From Bacteriovorax stolpii (GTDB taxonomy: Bacteria; Bdellovibrionota; Bacteriovoracia; Bacteriovoracales; Bacteriovoracaceae): 15,381 nucleotides of DNA. Of this stretch, positions 1 through 6,215 are shown piece by piece. Made by a program: the position numbers and the translations under genes. The notes under the pieces are model-generated. The model saw only the letters and a program-made list of their open reading frames with translations, did no database searches and was not told the origin of the DNA. The stretch spans positions 1 to 15,381 of the forward strand of contig CAMDDI010000057.1 in the NCBI GenBank assembly GCA_945890905.1, given 5' to 3'. Numbering within the stretch: the stretch's first letter is position 1; each line of letters opens with the position of its first letter.

Positions 1-236
1 CCCATCTGCTGGAATGTCTTGAGGCAGATCAAATAATCGTTCAATGAGGTTTTTATTTCGCTTCTCATAGGTTTCAGAAAGAGAAAGAGGGCCGGCAACT
101 CCGCAAGTCTCGCGGCAAGAGCATCTAGTTGAGAATTGTAACGTAATTCTTTGCGTTTCAATTTCTCCTTTTCTTTATCCACTGATTGATAGTCGTAAAA
201 AGTTTTTGCCTCTTTGAGTAATTCCTTTAACAAAAA
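1..236 (-). pseudogene. Degenerate coding remnant, possibly a serine-recombinase C-terminal coiled coil, running off the left edge
   Basis: On the minus strand a reading frame opens just after a TGA (237-239) and encodes a charged, helix-prone stretch with pieces such as KELLKEAKTFYDYQSVDKEK and LDALAARLAELP. From about position 90 to the edge this frame turns hydrophobic and unnatural, while the neighbouring frame becomes protein-like (SLSETYEKRN, LIERLFDLPQDIPAD). Joining the two needs a single-base shift near 85-100. The pattern of charged coiled coil, LP, then a second helix ending in L..LP resembles the linker after the zinc ribbon of large serine recombinases. That family call is by eye and weak. 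There is no ATG start, so this looks like a decayed gene or a sequencing frameshift. The rest of the gap, 237-313, is very AT-rich with an ATTA tandem run at 287-300 and presumably carries the promoter of the next gene. Confidence 0.35.
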
Positions 237-313
237 TCATTTGTAATATTTTCAAATTTCAACAAATATTTCGTTATACCCATATTATTAATTAATTAAT
301 CAATTGAGGTTTT

Positions 314-769
314 ATGAAAGTACTTATCCTTTTCCTTGGAATTCTTATCTCTGCTAATACAGCAATGGCTGCAAGATTTTCTTATCCAATCAACAATGAA
401 TTAAGAACTGTAAAGTTGGACCTGACTGATTCACACGGTAGATGGGAATACAGTATATCAGCCGCTAAGTTTCTGGAAATTCATTTCATTACCGACTTTG
501 GTATCGAAGCCAAAACTATGAGTGAGACTATTATTCAAATGTCGAATGATGAGGATTTTCAAAATTTTTCGCCAGTGATTTCTGTTAGAGTTGATGATAT
601 TACAAATCAAGATGAAAAGTTGAGAAAAATGAAATCCTCTTTAAGTAATCAGCTTCTTCCAATCCTAACAAAATTTTTGCTTAAAGCTTCTTTAGCAAGA
701 GAGGGTTCATTATTAGAAGAATTAAGCGAAAAAGTAATAATATTGAGAAATGAAATTAAAAAATACTAG
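314..769 (+). CDS. Small exported protein of unknown function
   Basis: The protein has 151 residues and I do not recognise its family. Residues 1-19 form a clear Sec signal peptide (MKVLILFLGILISANTAMA, cleavage expected before ARFSY), so the mature protein of about 132 residues is probably periplasmic or released. The mature part starts with a beta-like segment (RTVKLDL, RWEYSIS, FLEIHFIT) and ends in charged helices (residues about 100-151) with no Cys. The ATG is preceded by TGAGG (305-309) at 4 nt spacing, which supports the start. It stands alone on its strand and is followed at 813-836 by a hairpin terminator, so it is probably monocistronic. Nothing in the neighbours indicates a role. 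Confidence 0.8.
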   Translation: MKVLILFLGILISANTAMAARFSYPINNELRTVKLDLTDSHGRWEYSISAAKFLEIHFITDFGIEAKTMSETIIQMSNDEDFQNFSPVISVRVDDITNQDEKLRKMKSSLSNQLLPILTKFLLKASLAREGSLLEELSEKVIILRNEIKKY

Positions 770-812
770 TCATCGATGAGTTTTCTGAGCATTAAGACAA
801 AGATTTAGTGAG

Positions 813-836
813 GGGCTGGAGAAATCTGGCCCTTTT
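813..836 (+). terminator. Intrinsic terminator of the gene at 314-769
   Basis: An 8-bp stem GGGCTGGA / TCTGGCCC (two G-U pairs) closes a GAAA tetraloop and is followed by TTTT. It lies 44 nt after the upstream stop codon and separates that gene from the phosphotransferase gene. Confidence 0.6.
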
Positions 837-889
837 GCATACTTAAGCCAATGGAATCAATCTAATTGGCCCATTGAAACCATTAGGTT

Positions 890-1900
890 TTGACTAATGA
901 AAAGGTGAGATCAAGAATACATATTATGCAACTACCAATTGATATGGACCCTATTTACTTCGACAATATTTATCGGCTTAAGTCTAGCGAATGGTCCCAA
1001 GCCGTCTTTCAGATCTGCCAGTCACTAAATATAGAATTCAAATCCTTCACTTCATTTTCAGATGGATCGAATCTTGTAGCTGGTGTAGGAGATTCTGTCA
1101 TAATAAAAATTTTTCCTCCTTTTCACCGACATCAATGGGAAAGCGAGGCCAAGGTTCTTCACTCTCTACTCCAAGGAGAATTAAATATCCCTATCCCGAA
1201 TCTCATCGGACAAGGAGAATTATCTGGAAATTGGACCTATGTAGTTCTGAGCAGGTTACCTGGCAGAACTATTGAGTCTGTATGGTTAGAATGTTCTCAT
1301 GAAGAAAAGGCATCGATCCTGAAAAGAATCGGTGAAATTATGGCAAAAGTTCATTCGGTTCATGTTGGCGATCTAAAATCTCTTGATCCGAAATGGAGTG
1401 AGTTTTTAAACTATCAGATTATCCATTGCTTTGAGAGACATAAGAAATTAGGAATGCCCTCTTGGTTCCTTAAAGATCTCAAAGCTTTCGTTCATGATTC
1501 TGTTCACTTGATTCCTGAAGTTTTTGACTCTGTGATCTTGACCGGTGAGTACACCCCTTTTAATTTGATGACTGAGAAGCAAGATAATAAATGGACAGTC
1601 TCTGGTATGATTGATTTTGGTGACGCGATGATTGGGTTTCGAGACTATGATTTTTTAGGACCAAGTTTATTTCTTGCTGGTGGCAACGCCGATCTTGTCA
1701 GGAGTTTGTTCACTGGTTACGGCTACTCCAATGAAAATCTTAATGCTGAGTTCAGACGGCGATTGATGCTCTTACAAGTTCTTCATCGCTATAGTAACTT
1801 TAACTTTCAGCTAAGGATTCCAGGATGGGACAAAGAGGTCAGGAGTATTGAAGAACTCGAACGCTTAATCTGGCCGTTCTCTATAAGAATAACTCAATGA
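890..1900 (+). CDS. Aminoglycoside/hygromycin-type phosphotransferase family protein (APH fold)
   Basis: This 336-residue cytoplasmic kinase-like protein belongs to the APH/choline-kinase superfamily, whose members transfer phosphate from ATP to aminoglycosides or other small hydroxyl compounds. What is visible: a glycine-containing strand GSNLVAGVGDSVIIKIFPP with the ATP-binding Lys73, the helix WESEAKVL with its Glu (84 or 86), the hinge VVLSRLPG (118-125), the catalytic-loop segment TGEYTPFN (218-225) and the metal-binding IDFGDA (241-246, Asp242). The FPPFHRHQWESE signature and overall layout recall hygromycin-B kinases, but the substrate cannot be read from sequence. The catalytic-loop Asp usual in HGD appears as Glu220 and the His is a Thr. 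The listed start is TTG; alternatives are ATG at 926 (residue 13) and 944. None has a good SD. Its family and its surroundings of gene remnants suggest an acquired gene. Confidence 0.85.
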   Translation: MTNEKVRSRIHIMQLPIDMDPIYFDNIYRLKSSEWSQAVFQICQSLNIEFKSFTSFSDGSNLVAGVGDSVIIKIFPPFHRHQWESEAKVLHSLLQGELNIPIPNLIGQGELSGNWTYVVLSRLPGRTIESVWLECSHEEKASILKRIGEIMAKVHSVHVGDLKSLDPKWSEFLNYQIIHCFERHKKLGMPSWFLKDLKAFVHDSVHLIPEVFDSVILTGEYTPFNLMTEKQDNKWTVSGMIDFGDAMIGFRDYDFLGPSLFLAGGNADLVRSLFTGYGYSNENLNAEFRRRLMLLQVLHRYSNFNFQLRIPGWDKEVRSIEELERLIWPFSIRITQ

Positions 1901-1933
1901 AACATAAAAGACTTTGTACAATAGAAGAAAGAA

Positions 1934-2089
1934 TTAGGAAGATTGAGCTTCAATTACAATCGAAGTAAAACATCTCTTAAGGTCTTTGCGTGCCCACTGT
2001 AGGTCAAACCACATGCAAGCATATTTGTAATTTTCTTCTTGATGTTCTCCTAGCTCACTCCACCCACTTCTAAAACTGCTATTATGAAT
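1934..2089 (-). pseudogene. Start-less coding remnant of unknown family
   Basis: On the minus strand a 51-codon frame runs from just after a TAA (2090-2092) to a TAA at 1934-1936. It reads like real protein: SGWSELGEHQEEN followed by YACMWFDLQWARKDLKRC, rich in Trp, Tyr, Phe and Cys, which is uncommon in random frames. There is no plausible start before the internal ATG (codon 26). I take it as the surviving C-terminal part of a gene that lost its 5' end, squeezed between the phosphotransferase (ending 1900) and the metallopeptidase (ending 2138). The family is not recognised. Around it, 1901-1933 and 2093-2137 show only a 5-bp hairpin (2099-2113) without a T-run. Confidence 0.4.
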
Positions 2090-2137
2090 TTAAGGCATTC
2101 GCCTTCCTGGCGATCCAAACATATAAATCGTCACTTT

Positions 2138-3178
2138 TTAATCTGCAATCGCTGCAGCTTCTACTGCTTCAGCAGCACGGGCTTCTTCACGGGCAATGCG
2201 TCCGGCTTCAGCCTTTTCCCAACGTGCTCTTCTCTCAACAGAGCGCTCATAGGCAGCAATTTCGTTTTGACGATCTCGGATGAGCTGCCTTGCTGGTTTC
2301 AAAAGTGTTTTTTCTTGAACCAATATTCTTTCAGTGCTTGTCAGCTGTTTGAAAAAGTTGGCGATGATAGGATGTTTAGCGAGCAAGTCCGCTTGAGTCG
2401 CTGGACATGCATAGTTATAGGCGAGAAGCTCAGCGAAAGCTTCGTTATCATTTCCAGAACAATATTGATTGTAGCAGATAGTATTTAAAAATTCGCTGAT
2501 GCCGGGGCTCTTTGATAGAGCATCTTTCCAAAGTTGAGTATTTGTCATCCCACCTTCTACATAGAGATTATCCAAAGCATGAGCTCTTTCATGAAGAACC
2601 ATATTGATGGAGCCGTGATTATCATACAAATGATTCACCACAATTCGTGTGGGAGTATTGGTTTCGACAAAAAGTACTGTCTGACCACCTGAACCTGGAA
2701 CTTCCGACCAAGGGCGACCATCAAAAGTATTTGTAAATATGGGCTGCCAAGAAGGATCTTCACTGACGCCTAAACCTTCTATGATATGTATCCACGAATT
2801 TCTTCTAACCATTTCTTGATGGAGAGGTCTGGGGAATTTATTAAGTTCGAAAAGAAACTGATTTAAATTAGCATTCGTAATGGGATTTTGACCGACAGGT
2901 TTTACTTTCATTCTAGCAAGATCCACCCGAGGCCTCGCTTCACTCACAGCTGGCTTGGGACAAACGATGCGTCCTGTCCGGTCTCGGCTTGGACCACCAT
3001 TAGAATCTTTGACGATTTGAGCTTCAGGATCAGGCAACTCAGCTTCAGGTTCAGCTGCCTCCTCTTGATATAGTGGAGGATTGGTACCAGAATAATAAGG
3101 CACAGGTTGGGCCATTAAAAGAGTGGGTGAAAGGGTCGCTAGAAGAGTTAACGTAGCGGCTAATGCTTTAAACTTCAT
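2138..3178 (-). CDS. Exported metallopeptidase with anthrax-lethal-factor-like (M34-type) catalytic domain, paralogue 1
   Basis: The protein has 346 residues with a signal peptide at 1-23 (ends LLMA, then QPVPYY). After a Pro/Glu-rich spacer (30-60) comes a domain with the conserved block SEDPSW plus TFDGRPWSEVPGSGG (139-165), the zinc-binding helix VLHERAHALD (His196, Glu197, His200) and NEAFAE (245-250). The third ligand is Glu246, 46 residues after His200. Anthrax lethal factor has HExxH and a distal Glu 45 residues on, within a similar NEAEFFAE segment, followed as here by a helix ending in FF-like residues (IIANFFKQL). I therefore infer a zinc endopeptidase of the same clan. The last 60 residues are a charged Arg/Glu/Ala-rich helix. 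The start is supported by GAGAGGA upstream of the ATG. The substrate is unknown. It is monocistronic as far as can be seen. Confidence 0.82.
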   Translation of the reverse strand: MKFKALAATLTLLATLSPTLLMAQPVPYYSGTNPPLYQEEAAEPEAELPDPEAQIVKDSNGGPSRDRTGRIVCPKPAVSEARPRVDLARMKVKPVGQNPITNANLNQFLFELNKFPRPLHQEMVRRNSWIHIIEGLGVSEDPSWQPIFTNTFDGRPWSEVPGSGGQTVLFVETNTPTRIVVNHLYDNHGSINMVLHERAHALDNLYVEGGMTNTQLWKDALSKSPGISEFLNTICYNQYCSGNDNEAFAELLAYNYACPATQADLLAKHPIIANFFKQLTSTERILVQEKTLLKPARQLIRDRQNEIAAYERSVERRARWEKAEAGRIAREEARAAEAVEAAAIAD

Positions 3179-3285
3179 AATCCTCTCAAAAGTTAGTGCA
3201 TGAATAAAATAGTCGTATGACTAATTCTAAACAGCTCCTAGATTGAAGAGGAGAAAATCATAAGATTATGTATTTTTTTACAAAA

Positions 3286-3312
3286 TGTGTCTAAAGTTTA
3301 GACACACTTTTT
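3286..3312. repeat. 10-bp perfect inverted repeat, terminator or operator
   Basis: TGTGTCTAAA and its exact complement TTTAGACACA flank a single G (3286-3306). On the plus strand it is followed by C and TTTTT; on the minus strand by TTTTG. It lies about 30 nt downstream of the broken minus-strand gene at 3337-3640 and about 110 nt upstream of the metallopeptidase start. It may be the old gene's terminator or a regulator-binding palindrome. The rest of 3179-3336 shows no coding signal and should hold the metallopeptidase promoter. Confidence 0.5.
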
Positions 3313-3336
3313 CAAAATCCACTCTAGATTCTAAAA

Positions 3337-3640
3337 TTATCTAGGGCCAGCTTTCGATGGGCCAACAATAACAGTACTAGAAGATGGTTTGAGATTTTGT
3401 TTCGAAGAACTACTGCGACTCATTTCATTCACACTTTGAAACCTGCGATAACTACCATTGGCGCAAATCTGTACCATCAACCACGCCACGTCCATAATCC
3501 TGACGGCGACGATCGCGACTGTCTATATGGAAAAAGTCTTGAGCTGAAGCAGAATCAGAGTATAAAGAATCGTGAGAAGTGAGAGTGGTGATGGAATAAT
3601 TTCTATGGAGACATATTGGCCCTGTCAAAAGCCACCGCAA
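3337..3640 (-). pseudogene. Frame-broken remnant of a small secreted protein
   Basis: Three minus-strand frames each carry a protein-like piece in the right order. The first (about 3555-3605) has a hydrophobic core, PLSLLTILYTLIL. The second (about 3455-3555) continues SASAQDFFHID and RRRQDYGRGVVDG up to a TAG at 3452-3454. The third (3337-3452) reads SYRRFQSVNEMSR through SSSTVIVGPSKAGPR to a TAA at 3337-3339. Joined by two single-base shifts near 3553 and 3453 they give a signal peptide with an ASA|QD cleavage site and a mature Arg/Ser-rich protein of roughly 75 residues. No start codon is in frame with the first piece. I infer a decayed gene. Alternatively the third frame alone could be a 52-codon ORF starting at an internal ATG near 3493. 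The family is not recognised. Confidence 0.4.
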
Positions 3641-3676
3641 AACGAGCCTAAGACCTGATAAATAGAATGCAGGAAA

Positions 3677-3693
3677 AATCTGATGATGAGATT
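3677..3693 (-). terminator. Weak terminator-like hairpin after the CAT-like gene
   Basis: On the minus strand a 5-bp AT-rich stem AATCT / AGATT with a 7-nt loop is followed directly by more T. It lies 17 nt past the stop codon of the gene at 3710-4345. The stem is short, so the call is tentative. Confidence 0.25.
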
Positions 3694-3709
3694 AACTTCT
3701 TATCTTGAA

Positions 3710-4345
3710 CTAAATTAAATTTTCTTGAATTTTTTCAGCCAGAGTTTTTCCCAACATATGAATGTGATACCCATCTACAAATCCGTGATGGGCCTGCACT
3801 GAAAATGAAAAATTAATCTTCCCATCACTCTTTTTAAATTTACCCCATGCAACCGCAGGAATATCAGCTGATTTAAAGCTATAAACGGGATGTTGAATCG
3901 AAGTAAAATCAAGCCAGGGAATAGAAGTGATAAATACGTAGTTTTTCATTTCGCGAGGATGAAGTTCAATTCCTGTATTGATGAGTGCCCGAGAGCTTTC
4001 TGCAATGACTTTGGATTCAAGACTGCGCTTAATAAAAGTGTGCAGATCTGACGAGTTTTCAAACCGCGTGTAGTTTAAACTCTGATCTTCATTCATCACT
4101 GTATAAGATGCTGTCACATCATCAATACGGATGATATTTCCTTCGAAAGTCCGATAACGAAATGCTTCCACGCTTTCTAAAGAACGCATAAGACAAAAAA
4201 GAAAAAAATGAAATGGTGGTAGCTGCTTTGATTTGCAGAATGTTAAAAAATCTGGAACTTCTAGATTGTAGGTTATATTGATGAGAGGATTCTCAAAACT
4301 TTCAAAGAAGTCAAAGCGATCAGATCTTTTCTTAAATTCATACAT
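3710..4345 (-). CDS. Chloramphenicol acetyltransferase (CAT) family acyltransferase
   Basis: This 211-residue cytoplasmic protein has the length and layout of type A CAT enzymes, trimers that move an acetyl group from acetyl-CoA to a hydroxyl acceptor. The catalytic signature is present as AHHGFVDGYH (185-194): His187 corresponds to the catalytic His and Asp191 to the structural Asp, with the usual spacing to the C-terminus. The segment SIPWLDFTS (141-149) matches the family S-x-PW-x-x-F block that carries the active-site Ser. The N-terminal part (residues 8-60) has the expected FF..F.NP and helix pattern. Whether chloramphenicol is the acceptor cannot be told; many family members are not resistance genes. 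No good SD precedes the ATG. The start faces the serine-protease gene across only 54 nt, so the two must share a very short divergent promoter region. Confidence 0.87.
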   Translation of the reverse strand: MYEFKKRSDRFDFFESFENPLINITYNLEVPDFLTFCKSKQLPPFHFFLFCLMRSLESVEAFRYRTFEGNIIRIDDVTASYTVMNEDQSLNYTRFENSSDLHTFIKRSLESKVIAESSRALINTGIELHPREMKNYVFITSIPWLDFTSIQHPVYSFKSADIPAVAWGKFKKSDGKINFSFSVQAHHGFVDGYHIHMLGKTLAEKIQENLI

Positions 4346-4399
4346 CGCAGCAGCTTAAACTAAGTTGATGATTAAGAAAACTCTTGCTAAGCTTGCGCT

Positions 4400-5221
4400 A
4401 TGAATAAAACAATTTTGACTGCATGTTTCTTCCTCTACTCTCACCTACTTTGCGCGCGTCCAAACCTCATTAATGGGCTTCCTGCTGGTAATATGTTTCC
4501 CTCAGTGGGAATGATAAATAATCAGTGCACTATTACTAAAATCGGCCCTCGCCAATTTATTACAGCCGCTCACTGTATAAGTCGCCCCATGAAGACTTTT
4601 GGATTCACTAATTTTCAAAACAGCGTGACCTTAAAAGTAAAATCAGGATTTTCTCATCCTAGCTGGATAAAAGATTGTACGGCCAAACGTTGTGATGGAA
4701 CTGAAGTGGGATCATCTCGCATGACTCCAGGACGCTCAGATGTTTATTTCATCACAGTTGAAAACGATTCTCCAACTATTGCGATTACGCAAATTAACTT
4801 CAAAGCAATTGATATTGGTACAGAAGTGGCCATGGTGGGCGCAGGTTGCACCCGTCAAGTGGAGCCAGGTGGTAGAGCAAAAATGCGCTATGGAATTACC
4901 AAGTTGGTATCTGCTGATCACTTAAATCACACTCATTCGCTTTATAAAGATATTGCTGAGATTTCAGGGAAGTCGAACTGGGTGACAGTAGGATACCGTT
5001 TTGATAAATCCGCTATGTCTCTTTGTCCCGGTGATTCTGGTGGACCACTTATGACAAAAAATACCCAAGGTATTTGGGAAATAATCGGCATCGCTGCTGA
5101 TTATACTTTTGATGGGAAATACCGCGATGGGGATGAGAGTGTGACAAACCTACACACGCGTCTTGATGATCAAAGTTTGAGTAACGTAGGAGCCTGGATC
5201 AGAAGTAATTGGGATCAATAA
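4400..5221 (+). CDS. Secreted trypsin/chymotrypsin-fold serine protease (family S1)
   Basis: The 273-residue precursor has a signal peptide at 1-19 (ends LLCA). Mature-type N-terminus INGLPAG (24-30) follows a very short propeptide, so activation would need cleavage after Leu23. The catalytic triad is complete: His58 in TAAHC, Asp114 in GRSDVYFI, Ser213 in CPGDSGGPL. Cys pairs are likely between 43 and 59 and among 93, 98, 150 and 209. The residue six before the active Ser, which sets the S1 pocket, is Ser207 and not Asp. The position expected to be Gly216 appears to be Asp234. Trypsin-like Arg/Lys cleavage is therefore unlikely. It acts outside the cytoplasm. The stop codon overlaps the tail of the convergent YceI gene by 7 nt. 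No SD is evident before the ATG. Confidence 0.93.
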   Translation: MNKTILTACFFLYSHLLCARPNLINGLPAGNMFPSVGMINNQCTITKIGPRQFITAAHCISRPMKTFGFTNFQNSVTLKVKSGFSHPSWIKDCTAKRCDGTEVGSSRMTPGRSDVYFITVENDSPTIAITQINFKAIDIGTEVAMVGAGCTRQVEPGGRAKMRYGITKLVSADHLNHTHSLYKDIAEISGKSNWVTVGYRFDKSAMSLCPGDSGGPLMTKNTQGIWEIIGIAADYTFDGKYRDGDESVTNLHTRLDDQSLSNVGAWIRSNWDQ

Positions 5222-6189
5222 GAAAACATAAAATTCCAAAACCAGACAGCATAAATAAACGTGACAAGAATCACAAAAGCATCTCCTGCATAAGAAAACC
5301 AAGATATCTCCTCGTAGGTTTCTTTCTTGAAGATTTTAATCATCTGTATTTTAAAAAAATAAGATATTAACACGACTGCACAAAATCCAAAGAACCCTAA
5401 AATTCCTTTGAACCAAAGATCTTTAGCATCAATCTGATCAGGAGAAGTGACAACTGCTTTCACATCTTCAACTTTAAATTGGGCAGATTGATCTTTGGGA
5501 GCATCAGGCTCAATTATGGGATAAGGAATTTCCCCGCGCTTAGCACGGGCAATATCTTCTAGAGGCTTTGTGGCCGGAACTAGATGAGTAGAGTAAGCAG
5601 TTTTCTTCCCGTATGGTTGCGCCTGAATGGTGAAATCAATTTTAACTTTATCCCCAAGTAGAAACTCACCTTTATCTAAGCTTTTATTCCAACTCATTCC
5701 AAAGTCCTGGCGATTAATGAGGGCTTCTCCCCTAAAAAAGATACTTTTCTTATGAACGTGATCAACTTGAGAACCAAGAAACTGGGTTTTTAAAATGACA
5801 GGTTTGGTTATGCCCTTAAGGGTAAGATCTCCCAAAACTTCAAACTCTTTGGCACTCAATTTTTTTATACTTCGGGAAGTAAAAGTCATATCAGGAAATC
5901 TTTGAGTATTAAAGAAATCGGCTCTATTTAAGTGATTATCTCTTTTTGAATCGAGGGTTGAAATTGAAGAAGTCTTCACGACAAAATTTAAATTTTTAAG
6001 ATCGTGGCTATTTTCTTCAAATTCAAAATTTCCGGAATATTTTGAAAAAAATCCTTCTACTTCAGACAGAGTCATATAAACGATTTTAAATTTAAGAGTG
6101 GAGTGATCTTTATTAATCTCAAACTTCTCTGCGTAAGCAGAAAAGTTTGAGATTGAAATGAAAGAGAGGATAAAAAAAATGATTTTCAT
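5215..6189 (-). CDS. YceI-domain exported protein with a two-helix membrane anchor at the C-terminus
   Basis: Residues 1-20 are a signal peptide (ends SAYA). Residues 22-190 are a YceI domain, a lipocalin-like periplasmic barrel that binds isoprenoid or other lipids in known members: the opening FEINKDHSTLKFKI, the family hallmark SKRDNHLNRADFF..QRFPDMTF (81-103), DLTLKGITKPV (121-131) and NRQDFGMSWNK (159-169) are all present. Typical YceI proteins stop here. This one continues for about 130 residues: a Pro-rich linker (200-255), a membrane helix at about 259-279, a short Lys/Glu loop and a second helix at about 302-322. The barrel would sit in the periplasm tethered to the inner membrane. 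AAGGA lies 5 nt before the ATG. It follows the metallopeptidase gene by 26 nt, so the two are probably one operon. Confidence 0.88.
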   Translation of the reverse strand: MKIIFFILSFISISNFSAYAEKFEINKDHSTLKFKIVYMTLSEVEGFFSKYSGNFEFEENSHDLKNLNFVVKTSSISTLDSKRDNHLNRADFFNTQRFPDMTFTSRSIKKLSAKEFEVLGDLTLKGITKPVILKTQFLGSQVDHVHKKSIFFRGEALINRQDFGMSWNKSLDKGEFLLGDKVKIDFTIQAQPYGKKTAYSTHLVPATKPLEDIARAKRGEIPYPIIEPDAPKDQSAQFKVEDVKAVVTSPDQIDAKDLWFKGILGFFGFCAVVLISYFFKIQMIKIFKKETYEEISWFSYAGDAFVILVTFIYAVWFWNFMFSY

Positions 6190-6215
6190 ATGGTCCTTAA
6201 AAAAGACCCATGGTT

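Noticed and set aside
287..300. ATTA tandem run
   Set aside because: Short AT-rich repeat in a promoter region, too simple to be called a functional element.
1897..1968. 23-codon plus-strand frame overlapping the phosphotransferase stop as ATGA
   Set aside because: It is very short, partly covers the minus-strand remnant in antisense and has no family or terminator. Coupling is possible but unsupported.
2084..2488. 134-codon plus-strand frame rich in Cys, Phe and Ser
   Set aside because: It is a shadow of the metallopeptidase gene, whose zinc-site motifs make the minus strand the coding one.
3397..3582. 61-codon plus-strand frame
   Set aside because: The minus-strand frames over the same bases look more like protein, with a signal-peptide core and cleavage site.
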